A DNA stretch of 64,000 nt from Saccharolobus shibatae B12. GTDB lineage: Archaea; Thermoproteota; Thermoprotei_A; Sulfolobales; Sulfolobaceae. The notes under the pieces are model-generated. The model did not search any database. It was not told the origin of the DNA and saw only the letters and a program-made list of their open reading frames with translations. This document shows positions 39,282 to 48,579 of this stretch, piece by piece. A program made the position numbers and the translations under genes. The first letter of the stretch is position 1. Every line of letters begins with the position of its first letter. The stretch is taken from NCBI RefSeq assembly GCF_019175345.1, contig NZ_CP077717.1, positions 248,001 through 312,000 of the forward strand. The letters run 5' to 3'.

Positions 39282-40271
39282 ATGATAAGGGCTGAGATTC
39301 CAACATCGTTATATAAAACTTTTCAAGAGGCAATAAAAGATATAGTAGTCAGCGATATGGAAGATGTTGTCCTAATATCGTTAGACGATTCTTTAATTGA
39401 AATAAGGAGTTATATTGACTCTAGAATTAGTAATACCGCTTTTTACTATGGACAGGAAAAGCTATGTGAAATTTTTGATTTAAATGAAGTCCATGACTAT
39501 TTCAATCAAGGTCTGTACAAGCTTAATGAATATAAGAAATGTGTAAAGTATTGTTTGTTTTCGATTTCAAAATTTGTTAAGGAGAGATCTATTGAGCTTT
39601 CTTCTAGGAAATTTCTTTACGTTAATTCTGAAATTTTTGCCAATGTGACTAATATTATCGAACAGAACTATCCAATAATTGGTAAGAATAAAATTAAAGA
39701 TCAAGTTCAATATTTGATAAAGGCTAATGATAAGGTAATAATATTGAGTGTGATAGTCTCTTTAATAGAAAGTAAGAAAATTTACGCTTTTGCTAATATA
39801 GAAGATGGAGACGATAGTAGGCAAATAGCTGTCTTGTTCTACGATAAGATATATTATGTTGATAGGTTAAAATTTGAGAATATTGATATTTTCGAGACCG
39901 GGATAAATAAAATAATTGATTACATAATTAATTATGATGAGAGTAAGGAGGAAGAGGCTGATAATTATTTGTTGCTAACAATAAACAACGTTGGGACTCT
40001 CTTGGAAAGGTTTATTTTGATTAGGAATATTATAGACGCTATTAACGATATTGCTTCTGATATTAATCTAAAGATAAATTTTGATTACTTTGAGGGAGAG
40101 TTTGATCTAAAACTAATTAAAGGTACAAATATCATTAGCATTGGTAAGGTTAAAGGTAATAGAATTCTTACGATGAATGGTTATGAAATAATAAATGATG
40201 CGTATAGTGCAATTAGAAGATTAATAGAAATTGGGATTGAGGAAATCAGGAAAGAATCTATCCACTCTTAA
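39282..40271 (+). CDS. Hypothetical soluble protein (329 aa)
   Basis: A 329-residue, Ile/Asp/Glu/Lys-rich soluble protein, mostly alpha/beta, without signal or membrane helix. No family motif recognised. Cys are clustered in KKCVKYCLFS. It starts 27 nt after the NUDIX gene, so the two could be one transcript. Its last 14 bp overlap the convergent orphan at 40258. Composition is ordinary for the window, so recent transfer is not suggested. Confidence 0.55.
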   Translation: MIRAEIPTSLYKTFQEAIKDIVVSDMEDVVLISLDDSLIEIRSYIDSRISNTAFYYGQEKLCEIFDLNEVHDYFNQGLYKLNEYKKCVKYCLFSISKFVKERSIELSSRKFLYVNSEIFANVTNIIEQNYPIIGKNKIKDQVQYLIKANDKVIILSVIVSLIESKKIYAFANIEDGDDSRQIAVLFYDKIYYVDRLKFENIDIFETGINKIIDYIINYDESKEEEADNYLLLTINNVGTLLERFILIRNIIDAINDIASDINLKINFDYFEGEFDLKLIKGTNIISIGKVKGNRILTMNGYEIINDAYSAIRRLIEIGIEEIRKESIHS

Positions 40272-40860
40272 TACAAATACTCTTTCCTTTCCTCTGGATA
40301 AATATATCGCAGCCATTATATGAAATCCAAAATTTAACTAAATCTCCTTCGCGCGAGATAAAAGATGCAGACTCATCTTCAGTATTTAACCACATTGCAT
40401 ACCTTCCATCTAAGGTGTCCATATGAGATTTGAATTCCATAATTCCTATTTCATCTAGAACTCTTTTAGCTAAAACGAGTTTATTAAGCCACGATTTTAC
40501 GAAATTTACCTTATCCTTAGCTTCCTTTAGTCCAAAATATTTGTAGTAAAATAGTGATGGTGTATATAATGCCTCTAATACGGAGTTGTCACCAATAAAA
40601 TAGATTTTTAGATTATATTTTATAAGAAACGAAATTATATCATCTATTTTATCCCTTATCTCATCAAAGTTGTCTATCTCATAAGCAAACCTATATTTCC
40701 CTAATTCCGAAATGGCTTCGTAGACTTGTTCACAGTGACCGTTTTGACATTTGGATAATAATAACTCGTTATTCCTCGTAAATTCAAATACGTAATAAAA
40801 TTCACCACCATCGCAAGGTATCAATTTATCTTTATTTACGCAGTAAATGTATTTTGGCAT
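40258..40860 (-). CDS. Hypothetical protein (200 aa)
   Basis: A 200-residue soluble protein. Four Cys in the first 45 residues (YCVNKDKLIPCDGGEF, SKCQNGHCEQ) could bind metal. The rest is helical with ends FWISYNGCDIFIQRKG. No family recognised. Convergent with the orphan at 39282 (14 bp overlap) and divergent from the FAD oxidase gene at 40913. Confidence 0.55.
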   Translation of the reverse strand: MPKYIYCVNKDKLIPCDGGEFYYVFEFTRNNELLLSKCQNGHCEQVYEAISELGKYRFAYEIDNFDEIRDKIDDIISFLIKYNLKIYFIGDNSVLEALYTPSLFYYKYFGLKEAKDKVNFVKSWLNKLVLAKRVLDEIGIMEFKSHMDTLDGRYAMWLNTEDESASFISREGDLVKFWISYNGCDIFIQRKGKSICIKSG

Positions 40861-40884
40861 AAATGTACTCTCGATAAAAAACTA

Positions 40885-40896
40885 TTTTTATAATTT
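40885..40896 (+). promoter_or_regulatory. TATA box of the FAD oxidase (GlcE-like) gene
   Basis: TTTTTATAATTT is centred about 22-25 nt before the ATG at 40913 and fixes that start over an earlier in-frame ATG at 40847. Confidence 0.6.
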
Positions 40897-40912
40897 ATCC
40901 ACTTTTCTATTA

Positions 40913-41992
40913 ATGGATTGGATTGATGAGTTAGCCAGAATCGTCAAAACATCAGACGGAAAAAATGAGGGTTCTACCATATGGAAAATTACAGCCATAC
41001 CAAAAACTTATGAGGAACTTAGGGACGTAATTAAGTTTGCTAATGAGAGAAAGTTATCTATTTATCCATTATCATTTAATGCGCATCATATAGGTCCTCC
41101 CATTAATACCGATATAGGAGTTAAATTGAGCCAATTCAACAACGTTATTGAGATTTCAGACGAGGATCTTTACGTAACATCACAAGTTGGAGTAAAAGTT
41201 TCAGATTTGTTTGAAATGGTAAAAGCTAAGGGCTTATTTCTTCCAGCGTATTATGATGGATCCTTAGGAGGATTAATGGCAACTAACTTACCTACACCTT
41301 TCTCTTCATTTTACGGTTATCCTAAAAACCTAATATTAATGGCTAAAATAATAACTGGAGACGGTATCATAGCCAAGGGTGGTGGTAAAACCCTTAAATT
41401 CTCTTCTGGTTATAAAATACACAAAATTCTATCTGGTATGTTAGGCTGGTTAGGTATTTATCTGGAGGCAACTCTAAAGGTATACCCATTTCCAGAAGTG
41501 ATTGCCACATTTCAGACAGATAAGGTTACCTTAACCAGTAAATATAGACCAATTTCCATAATACACGAAGTTGATGAGAAAGGCGAGAGGACTTACGTCA
41601 CATTTATTGGATTTAAAAAGGCAATGAGCAAAATAGAGGAGGAAATTGGAGTAAAAGGACAAGATGGTTTCTATAATATAAACTACGTTGATAGTGAAAG
41701 GATTATTTCAATCCATACTGTAAGAGGGAGAGAGGTTGAGGAGATTAAGAAGGCTAAGAATATTATGAAGGTTAAAAGGGCGATAGGAATAGTTGGGACT
41801 GGTTATTGTAGATTGGAAGTAGCTTCATTTGACAATCTTAAGGTACTAAGGCAAGAAATAAACGGACATGTAGTGGTTGAAAGAGGAGATTATAAGGGAG
41901 ATTACTGGGGAATTAGCGATAAAGAAACGTTGTACAAGCTAAAGGAAGCATTTGACCCCAATAATATTCTTCTACCCGGGTTATTACTTTAA
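40913..41992 (+). CDS. FAD-binding oxidase subunit (GlcE-like)
   Basis: A 359-residue protein with the PP-loop FAD-binding type 4 domain in the first 200 residues (IPKTYEELRDVIKFANERKL; SQVGVKVSDLFEMVKAKGL; YDGSLGGLMATNLPTPFSSF; GDGIIAKGGGKTLKFSSGYK). It resembles the GlcE subunit of glycolate/lactate oxidases. It is followed 72 bp later by GlcD- and GlcF-like genes; the three together suggest a membrane-linked 2-hydroxyacid (D-lactate or glycolate) dehydrogenase. Confidence 0.8.
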   Translation: MDWIDELARIVKTSDGKNEGSTIWKITAIPKTYEELRDVIKFANERKLSIYPLSFNAHHIGPPINTDIGVKLSQFNNVIEISDEDLYVTSQVGVKVSDLFEMVKAKGLFLPAYYDGSLGGLMATNLPTPFSSFYGYPKNLILMAKIITGDGIIAKGGGKTLKFSSGYKIHKILSGMLGWLGIYLEATLKVYPFPEVIATFQTDKVTLTSKYRPISIIHEVDEKGERTYVTFIGFKKAMSKIEEEIGVKGQDGFYNINYVDSERIISIHTVRGREVEEIKKAKNIMKVKRAIGIVGTGYCRLEVASFDNLKVLRQEINGHVVVERGDYKGDYWGISDKETLYKLKEAFDPNNILLPGLLL

Positions 41993-42064
41993 TAGCGAAG
42001 TTTATATAAGGCAAAGAGAAAATAGAAAGGGTATTTTATAAACCATCTTGAAGACATTAACCTT

Positions 42065-43468
42065 GTGATTAACAAATTAGCTGAGATAGTAGGCGAGGAG
42101 TGGGTAATAACAAGTGATGAAGTCAAGCTGTATTCTTATCCTGCATTTATACCTTTGAAAGTAGAGCCACCAGTTGTTGTTTTACCTGGAAGTGAGGAGG
42201 AAGTAATTTCCTTAGTGAATTTTCTTAACGAGAATAATATAAAGTACCTCGTAAGGGGTTCTGGGACAAGTTTAAGCGGGGCAACAACTCCGACACAAGG
42301 AGAGGTCATAATTTCGTTAACAAGGCTAAACAGAATTTATTCACTGGATAATTTTGAAATCACTGTAGGTCCAGGATTAGCAAACTTTCTAATTAATAAA
42401 ACGCTAGGTAATCCTAACCTTTTTTATGCCCCAGATCCCTCAAGTTATGTAGTATCATCAATTGGCGGTAATATAAGTCATGACTCTGGGGGGATGCACA
42501 CTCCAAAATACGGTACTACTTTCGATAGTGTAGTAAAATTAAGAGTTCTCCTGGCTGACGGAAAGGTTGAGGAAATTGGCGGTAATAATTTCTTTGATCC
42601 CACATCAATATTTGTAGGTGCAGAAGGCACTTTAGGGCTCATTTTAAGAGCAACGTTAAAGTTATTTCCAAAACCTGAGGTTAGTAAGACTCTTCTAGCA
42701 TCGTTCAATTCAATTGACAATGCAGGAAAAGCCGTTGTAAGTGTTTATAAATCTGGAGTAACGCCGGCTGCAATGGAGTTTCTGGATAAGAATTCCATAA
42801 TTGCCATAGAGAATACTCAATATAAGGCAAATTACCCTATGGCTGAAGCTATCCTTTTAATAGAACTTGATGGATACGGTGCCAATGTGGAGGAGGAAGA
42901 AGCTAGGGTAGTAAAGGCAGTAAGGGAGAATAATGGTGAAGTTTTCCTTCCTAAAGATGATGAAGAGAAAAACAGATGGTGGTGGGGCAGAAAGGGGGCT
43001 TTTCCTTCATTTGCCTACTATTCACCAGCTTACTTAACACTAGACGCTAATGTTCCTAGATCAACCTTGCCCACCATGTTAAGATTCACATATGAAATCA
43101 GTAAGAAGTATGCATTACCAGTTGCCAATAGTTTTCACGCTGGAGATGGGACTTTACATCCATTAATAGGATTCGATCCCAAAAACGTAGATGAGACAAT
43201 TAAGGCGATTAAGGCAGCTGAGGAGATAACGAAATTGGCTATAAAATTAGGTGGGGTACCTAGTGGGGAACACGGTATTGGAATAGAAAAGATAAAGTTT
43301 ATGAAGCTTTATTATTCGGAAGACGATTTAACCTTAATGCGAAGATTGAAGACGGCATTTGATTCCAAGAGACTTCTAAATCCATGTAAGTTAATCCCCC
43401 CGGCTAAGAATGAAATATGTAATACCGTTAATAGGGTTCACACTTACTTATTGGAGGGAGATATATGA
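42065..43468 (+). CDS. glcD: FAD-linked oxidase, GlcD / D-lactate dehydrogenase-like
   Basis: A 467-residue flavoprotein. FAD site: VKYLVRGSGTSLSGATTPTQ-like stretch near residue 60-80 (GSGTSLSGATTP) and SSIGGNISHDSGGMHTPKYG; the C-terminal domain has SFHAGDGTLHPLIGFDP and GVPSGEHGIGIEK, in which His residues bind substrate or metal. It would oxidise D-lactate or glycolate. The start is GTG. The next gene overlaps by 4 bp (ATGA), showing coupled translation with the Fe-S subunit. Confidence 0.87.
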   Translation: MINKLAEIVGEEWVITSDEVKLYSYPAFIPLKVEPPVVVLPGSEEEVISLVNFLNENNIKYLVRGSGTSLSGATTPTQGEVIISLTRLNRIYSLDNFEITVGPGLANFLINKTLGNPNLFYAPDPSSYVVSSIGGNISHDSGGMHTPKYGTTFDSVVKLRVLLADGKVEEIGGNNFFDPTSIFVGAEGTLGLILRATLKLFPKPEVSKTLLASFNSIDNAGKAVVSVYKSGVTPAAMEFLDKNSIIAIENTQYKANYPMAEAILLIELDGYGANVEEEEARVVKAVRENNGEVFLPKDDEEKNRWWWGRKGAFPSFAYYSPAYLTLDANVPRSTLPTMLRFTYEISKKYALPVANSFHAGDGTLHPLIGFDPKNVDETIKAIKAAEEITKLAIKLGGVPSGEHGIGIEKIKFMKLYYSEDDLTLMRRLKTAFDSKRLLNPCKLIPPAKNEICNTVNRVHTYLLEGDI

Positions 43469-44499
43469 TCTCATCTTTGAAATTAACTGAAATGTGTACC
43501 CATTGCGGATTTTGTCTAGAAACTTGCCCAACTTATGTTGTAACTAGAAACGAAGTTCATTCACCTAGGGGTAGAATAGAAGCAGTGAGGCTTGGAATAA
43601 ACAGTATTGGATTTGAGACGTGCATGTATTGTAGATTATGCGAAACTGCTTGTCCAGCAGGTGTTAAATACGCTCAAATTATCACACCAGTTAGGAAAAG
43701 CTCCACAAAGAAAACCTTAATGGAAAAGATGTTGGAAAACCCAAAATTACTAAGCAAGTCATTAAAACTGTTAGGTAAGGTAAATAGCTATCCAGAGATG
43801 GAAAGGTTCATGAAATTCGTTAAACCCAATGAGATCTCAGAACCATTGGAAACTAATGATGAAGGGGATATAATATTATTTCCTGGTTGTATAGAATCCG
43901 TTATATTTAGAAGAACTGTTGAAAAGGCTTACAAATTCTTAAGCAAAAAGTATAGGGTAAAAATTATAAATGGATGTTGTGGTTTAGCCCATATAAGTAA
44001 TGGAAATCATGAAGGCGCTAGAAAGTTAGCAATGAAACTTGCTGAAAAGGTTAAGGGTAAAAAGGTCATAACATTACAGTCTAATTGTGCCGCATTTATG
44101 AAGGAGTATAAGGAATGGTTTGGTATAGAAATCAACGCATATGATTTTGCGGAGTTTTTAATCAAAGAAGGCATAGAATTACCTAAGGTTAACGATACAT
44201 TTACTATTCACTATCCTTGTCACGCATATAGACAAAAGCTAAGTACGCATATTCGCAACGTTGTCGAGAAAATGGGGGTTAAAATAAGTGAAATGGAGGA
44301 TCCACATTTCGAGTGTGGTGCTGGTGGAGATTATTGGATATCTCATCCTAAGTTATCTGACATGGTGATAAACGTTAAGAAGGAAAAGATAGCTAAAAGC
44401 GGTGTTAAAAAAGTTATTGTAACAAATAGCGTTTGTGCATTAGCCATAAGGTCGATGGGTTATGATGTATACCACATTGCTGACTTATTGGATACCTAA
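43465..44499 (+). CDS. glcF: Fe-S subunit with CCG domains (GlcF-like)
   Basis: A 344-residue protein with two N-terminal [4Fe-4S] motifs (CTHCGFCLETCP and CMYCRLCETACP) and two CCG domains as in GlcF and heterodisulfide reductase HdrD: FPGCIESV with INGCCGLAH, and YPCHAYRQ with FECGAGGDYW. It passes electrons from the GlcD/GlcE flavoproteins, probably to quinone. It is the last gene of the set; it is convergent with the lipoate ligase gene and overlaps it by 15 bp. Confidence 0.87.
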   Translation: MISSLKLTEMCTHCGFCLETCPTYVVTRNEVHSPRGRIEAVRLGINSIGFETCMYCRLCETACPAGVKYAQIITPVRKSSTKKTLMEKMLENPKLLSKSLKLLGKVNSYPEMERFMKFVKPNEISEPLETNDEGDIILFPGCIESVIFRRTVEKAYKFLSKKYRVKIINGCCGLAHISNGNHEGARKLAMKLAEKVKGKKVITLQSNCAAFMKEYKEWFGIEINAYDFAEFLIKEGIELPKVNDTFTIHYPCHAYRQKLSTHIRNVVEKMGVKISEMEDPHFECGAGGDYWISHPKLSDMVINVKKEKIAKSGVKKVIVTNSVCALAIRSMGYDVYHIADLLDT

Positions 44500-45279
44500 T
44501 AAATTCCATCTCTCGTTAGAATATTTTTCCTTGTAAAGTCTATTAGCTAATTTTATTTCACTTGGAGTTAGGCTCCCCATAAACACGTCTTTTTCATTTA
44601 ACGCCTTTGCGAAGCCTTTTATCATTGCGTCAAAAATTTGATCTATTCCCACTTCCATAAACTCGAATAGGCCCGCTATCCTACTTTTTAAGAACTCTTC
44701 AGTAACTCCGGGTGTTCTAATAACCTTTAGCCAAGTTTCTGGTTCAAACTTAAGCAGCAACGTGCCATGTTGTAACAACGCTTTATCATCCCTTACTTGA
44801 GCTGATCCAGATATTTTTCTCCCCGCTATTACCACATCGCTTGAACCACTCCTCAAATAGCACAAATCATGTTTTTTCATATCCCCTAAGCCTCTAATCT
44901 CAACGTTCTCCCCTAGGATTTGAAGAGTGTATAAGACGCCCTTGGCGATCTCTATGGCAGATTCATCAACACTTAACTTAGCTATTGTACTGTTTGTTGA
45001 CAATACTACACTATATGTAATCTCGTTATCCTCAGGGTGTAATAATGCCCCACCACCAGTGGGTCTTCTCACTAACTTAAAGCCTAACTCCTTAATCCTA
45101 TCTAAATACGCTGCGTTAGCGTTTTGTCCCCTCCCTAGGCTTACTCCAGAGGGAGACCACATATATAGTCTTAACGTATCGTAATTAACACTATTTCTAC
45201 TCAGCATTATTGACTCATCAATTGCCATATTGTAATATGGATCTCTAGGACCATCAACTACTACTCTTAGCATTTTCAA
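44485..45279 (-). CDS. lplA: Lipoate-protein ligase A-type protein
   Basis: A 264-residue protein of the LplA/BPL superfamily. Motifs: [17 protein letters not shown], the lipoyl-AMP loop [12 protein letters not shown], and [20 protein letters not shown] with the catalytic lysine (in GRKISGS). It attaches lipoate to a lipoyl domain or transfers octanoyl. It overlaps lipA by 26 bp, so lipA and lplA are translated together on the minus strand. A paralogue lies at 46377. Confidence 0.88.
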   Translation of the reverse strand: MKMLRVVVDGPRDPYYNMAIDESIMLSRNSVNYDTLRLYMWSPSGVSLGRGQNANAAYLDRIKELGFKLVRRPTGGGALLHPEDNEITYSVVLSTNSTIAKLSVDESAIEIAKGVLYTLQILGENVEIRGLGDMKKHDLCYLRSGSSDVVIAGRKISGSAQVRDDKALLQHGTLLLKFEPETWLKVIRTPGVTEEFLKSRIAGLFEFMEVGIDQIFDAMIKGFAKALNEKDVFMGSLTPSEIKLANRLYKEKYSNERWNLLGIQ

Positions 45280-46111
45280 TCGCCTTTAAATATGTCTCTT
45301 TCGCCTTATAAGAGGTTCTAGCTAATGGTAGGGAGACCACGGCTGAAAAACCCATAGAGTAGGCTATTTCCTCAAGCTTCCTAAATTCCTCAAAAGTATA
45401 ACGCTTCTTAACCTCCAATTGTTTACGACTAGGCCTCATGTATTGTGAAAGTACCAATATATTAACTCCTACACTTCTCAAATCTCTCATGGTCTCAATT
45501 ATCTCATCCCAGGTCTCACCAAAACCTAATAGGATCGAGGATTTTTTTATTACGTTTTTTGCGTATTTTAAAACATTAAGGCTTTGCTCATATGAGGCTC
45601 TAGGGTCTCTTACTAATGGTGTTAATCTTCTTACAGTCTCAACGTTATGTGCAAATACGTCAACCCCCGCATCAATTACCTTTTTAACTGCGTTAAAATC
45701 TCCCCTAAAGTCTGGGGTTAACACTTCAACTACTACACCTGGGTTAAGTTCTTTTACTGCTTTTACTACGTTAGCGAAGTGTTGCGCTCCCCCATCAACT
45801 AGATCGTCTCTATCAACGCTAGTTATTACAACGTAATCCAGTTTCATCTCCTTTACCGCTTCTGCAACCCTTTTAGGTTCTTCATCGTCCAATTGCAAGG
45901 GCTTTCCCTTTAACACATAACAAAATCTACAACCTCTAGTACAAATGCTTCCCATGATCATAAATGTCGCAGTTCCAGACCCCCAACATTCCATAATGTT
46001 TGGACATAAGGCCTCTTCACATACTGTGGAAATACTTTTTGTCTTTACAATCTCCGCAACTCTTTTGAAGTTTTCATTTTCGTAAACTGTAATTTGAACT
46101 TTTTTCTCCAT
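45254..46111 (-). CDS. lipA: Lipoyl synthase (radical SAM)
   Basis: A 285-residue radical SAM enzyme that inserts two sulfurs into octanoyl groups. Auxiliary cluster Cys31, Cys36, Cys42 ([12 protein letters not shown]), radical SAM Cys57, Cys61, Cys64 (CTRGCRFC), and near the end RTSYKA, the variant of the RSSYxA that binds the auxiliary cluster. It lies between a lipoyl-domain gene (3 bp upstream) and lplA (overlap 26 bp). So this is a compact lipoylation operon. Confidence 0.93.
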   Translation of the reverse strand: MEKKVQITVYENENFKRVAEIVKTKSISTVCEEALCPNIMECWGSGTATFMIMGSICTRGCRFCYVLKGKPLQLDDEEPKRVAEAVKEMKLDYVVITSVDRDDLVDGGAQHFANVVKAVKELNPGVVVEVLTPDFRGDFNAVKKVIDAGVDVFAHNVETVRRLTPLVRDPRASYEQSLNVLKYAKNVIKKSSILLGFGETWDEIIETMRDLRSVGVNILVLSQYMRPSRKQLEVKKRYTFEEFRKLEEIAYSMGFSAVVSLPLARTSYKAKETYLKAIENAKSSS

Positions 46112-46114
46112 CCC

Positions 46115-46360
46115 CTAAACCTCTATTAACGCTATAACTGATCCAGGCGATACCTTATCTCCTTCTTTCACCAAAACTTTAACTACCTTACCATTGTACT
46201 GGGATAAAATCTTCAATATTGCCTTCTCAATTTCAACCTCAGCTATAACATCTCCTACCTTAATTTCGCTTCCTTCTTTTATGTATAACGAGACTATTTC
46301 CCCTCCCCAATCCCTTCTTCTAGGCCATATATCTTCAGGCATCTTTAACTCAGCTTGCAC
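46115..46360 (-). CDS. Stand-alone lipoyl-domain protein
   Basis: An 81-residue protein that is a single lipoyl/biotinyl hammerhead: EIVSLYIKEGSEIKVGDVIA, then the modification hairpin EVEIEKAIL with the lysine that would be lipoylated, and GKVVKVLVKEGDKVSPGSVI. The beginning MPEDIWPRRRDWGG departs from the usual MPxxGE. It precedes lipA by 3 bp, so the target and the enzymes are co-expressed. It could serve a 2-oxoacid dehydrogenase, a glycine cleavage system, or an unknown lipoate-dependent system. No E2 catalytic domain is attached. Confidence 0.85.
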   Translation of the reverse strand: MQAELKMPEDIWPRRRDWGGEIVSLYIKEGSEIKVGDVIAEVEIEKAILKILSQYNGKVVKVLVKEGDKVSPGSVIALIEV

Positions 46361-46376
46361 AAACTATAAATTGATA

Positions 46377-47141
46377 ATGGAAAATAAAAGCATAGTGAAG
46401 CTTAGGGTATTATTAACGGAATATCCTAATGACCCCTATTTGAACGTGGCAATGGATGAGGCACTTTTATTAAAAAGTAATGGCTTTCCTACCTTAAGGA
46501 TATGGAGAAACGATAAGAGCGTAATTTTAGGAATATTGTCAAGCGTGAATGATGAGGTTAATTTAGAAATGATTGAGAGATTTGGTGTGAAATTGGTTAG
46601 GAGGATTAGTGGTGGGGGGTCAGTCTTTCATGATATGGGGAACATAAACTATACTTTCATAACGAGTGGTCAAGGTGGTATAGATTACCTTTACGGCAAT
46701 TTATTAAAAGGGACAATCAGTGCCATAGAGAGTTTAGTAAATGAAAGAGTTGAGGTTTATAACGAAACTGACATTGCATTTAAGGGTTACAAGATTTCTG
46801 GTAATGCCGGATATATAAATGAGGATAAGTATCTTTTGCATGGAACTCTTCTGGTTTCATCTAATTTGGATATATTGCATAAGGTATTGGTCATACCTCC
46901 TAAAAATTACAGAAAAAAAGACAACATTAACATGATAAAGTATAAAGTTAGCAATCTCTCAAACTTAGTAAAAGATAATATAAGCTATGACGAAGTAGTT
47001 GAAGCTTTCATAAGAGGTTTCTCTTCGCTTTTGCATAGTGACGATTATTTTCTCGATGGGATAAATGATGAGGAATTGAAGCTTGCAACTAGGCTGGCTA
47101 ATGAAAAGTACTCAAAAAAAGAGTTCATTTATAAACGTTAA
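46377..47141 (+). CDS. Second lipoate-protein ligase A-type protein
   Basis: A 254-residue LplA-type protein: YPNDPYLNVAMDEALLL, VRRISGGGSVFHDMG, and YKISGNAGYINEDKYLLHGTL with the lysine expected to contact lipoyl-AMP. It is divergent from the lipoyl-domain/lipA/lplA operon, 16 bp between starts. The paralogue pair may divide work, e.g. ligase versus octanoyl/lipoyl transferase. The ATG at 46377 is preferred; the frame runs far upstream antisense to the lipoyl gene. It overlaps the convergent wrbA gene by 4 bp. Confidence 0.85.
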   Translation: MENKSIVKLRVLLTEYPNDPYLNVAMDEALLLKSNGFPTLRIWRNDKSVILGILSSVNDEVNLEMIERFGVKLVRRISGGGSVFHDMGNINYTFITSGQGGIDYLYGNLLKGTISAIESLVNERVEVYNETDIAFKGYKISGNAGYINEDKYLLHGTLLVSSNLDILHKVLVIPPKNYRKKDNINMIKYKVSNLSNLVKDNISYDEVVEAFIRGFSSLLHSDDYFLDGINDEELKLATRLANEKYSKKEFIYKR

Positions 47142-47731
47142 CATCTCAACTTCTTTGCAACTTCTGCAACTCTTTTGCCTAGAAACTTCGCAATAGCAAT
47201 CTCGTTTTCATCTAGTTCCTTCTTATTTCCCAAGTGTGATGCTCCATATGGACTTCCCCCAGTCATAGTGCTTGATACTTCCCTTATTCCATATCCTACT
47301 GGAACTATTATCATTCCATGATGGTAAGCGTAATTCGCCATTGCTAATATTGTACTCTCATGTCCTCCATGTATTGTTGACGCCTCCGTGAAGAATCCCA
47401 CTGGTTTTCCGTACAATGCCCCTTTTATCCACAATTCGGCAGTTTGGTCTAAAAACAATTTTAATTGACCAGTCATATTCCCATATCTAGTTGGAGATCC
47501 CATCACAATTCCATCAGCCCATTCAAGGTCGGACAATGTAGCTTCTGGTATATCCTTAACGGTATCAATAGGAATTCTGAATTTCTTAACCATTTCCTCT
47601 GGGAGATATTCCTTTACTCTAGCCAATTTGACTTCTTTTGTTATTTCCTTAGCTCCTTCTGCCACATTTTTAGCTAAATCAACTATCGAACCATATCCAT
47701 AGAATAGGACAAGGATTTTAGGGCATTCCAT
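47138..47731 (-). CDS. wrbA: NAD(P)H:quinone oxidoreductase, WrbA type
   Basis: A 197-residue flavodoxin-like protein. FMN phosphate site in LVLFYGYGSIVDLA, TRYGNMTGQLKLFLDQT in the middle and FFTEASTIHGGHESTI after it, all marks of WrbA (type IV NQO). It reduces quinones by two electrons, limiting semiquinone stress. Leaderless-like start at 47731. It may help quinone homeostasis near the GlcDEF-like oxidase but there is no direct link. Confidence 0.88.
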   Translation of the reverse strand: MECPKILVLFYGYGSIVDLAKNVAEGAKEITKEVKLARVKEYLPEEMVKKFRIPIDTVKDIPEATLSDLEWADGIVMGSPTRYGNMTGQLKLFLDQTAELWIKGALYGKPVGFFTEASTIHGGHESTILAMANYAYHHGMIIVPVGYGIREVSSTMTGGSPYGASHLGNKKELDENEIAIAKFLGKRVAEVAKKLRC

Positions 47732-47814
47732 AAGGTAAGAGTTTCATGACAACTAAAAAAGTCAACTAAACTAGGGACAAAAAATATCGGTTTAAAGAAA
47801 GTTACTCAAAAAAG

Positions 47815-48123
47815 TTATTTAGAAACCTTTTGCCCCTTAATCTCCAAAACTCCGCCTATAATACTTAATATCGAAAGTATACATGGAGCAAACAGACCTA
47901 GTATACCTCCGCTAACCATGTACTTCCAGTTGTTCTTATATACCCCATATATTGTGGCTAGAGAGCCGATGAGTCCTATTATTCCCATACCTACTACTGC
48001 ATCTCCAGTTATGAGCAATATTTTTACTAAATGATCAATTAGTGGCTCTCTTGTAGTTACACTCACTAAACTAGCTATTAGAGCAATAATACCACCTATA
48101 CCACTTAGTATTCTTCCTATCAT
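47815..48123 (-). CDS. Small four-helix membrane protein (102 aa)
   Basis: A 102-residue hydrophobic protein with three to four membrane helices (ILSGIGGIIALIASLVSV; LVKILLITGDAVVGMG; GLIGSLATIYGVYK; GGILGLFAPCILSILSIIGG). It has no catalytic motif. I do not recognise the family; similar small polytopic proteins are common in Sulfolobales. A leaderless or short-leader start at 48123 follows an SD-like GGTGAT. Confidence 0.55.
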   Translation of the reverse strand: MIGRILSGIGGIIALIASLVSVTTREPLIDHLVKILLITGDAVVGMGIIGLIGSLATIYGVYKNNWKYMVSGGILGLFAPCILSILSIIGGVLEIKGQKVSK

Positions 48124-48579
48124 TTTTTATCACCTATATTTCTATAACACTGTTAATAGCTTAAAATTTTACTCTATTTTTCTATGTAATAACAGATGTC
48201 GTCTACTGTGTGCTAAATATTAAAAATAATATATTCGATTTTTAAAAATATAAAGCTTACTCCAAAGAATGAGGAAGCCAAGTTGTCAAGCTCATTTAGT
48301 GTCTAATCATCTTTCAGATAATTTGACATTGTATTCACAAAAGCCTATAACATAAGCGTTTATTTCAATACATTTATACACATAACATTTATAAGCTAAC
48401 TCAATTATTCTCTTTAAATTTGTTGGACATGTTGAATAAATCTAAAAGATTTAAAAAAGAATGTATATCCAAAGGGTTCTAAATCCTAATATACTTATAT
48501 CTTACTATGATACAAAAGTATATACTTTAACATGTGTTGCTTATAGTCAAGTATATCCATAATTATAAATGGTGATAAA
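48124..48579. other. Intergenic region of 456 bp
   Basis: Divergent promoter region between two membrane protein genes. AT-rich, with SD-like GGTGAT sequences before both genes. No gene, repeat or conserved RNA recognised. Confidence 0.4.

Noticed and set aside
30859-40860. Homology among the Lys/Tyr/Asp-rich orphan proteins at 30859, 39282 and 40258
   Set aside because: Composition is similar but no shared motif of convincing length is visible by eye.
46194-46376. N-terminal extension of the second LplA-type gene
   Set aside because: It runs antisense through the lipoyl-domain gene; the LplA homology begins after the ATG at 46377.
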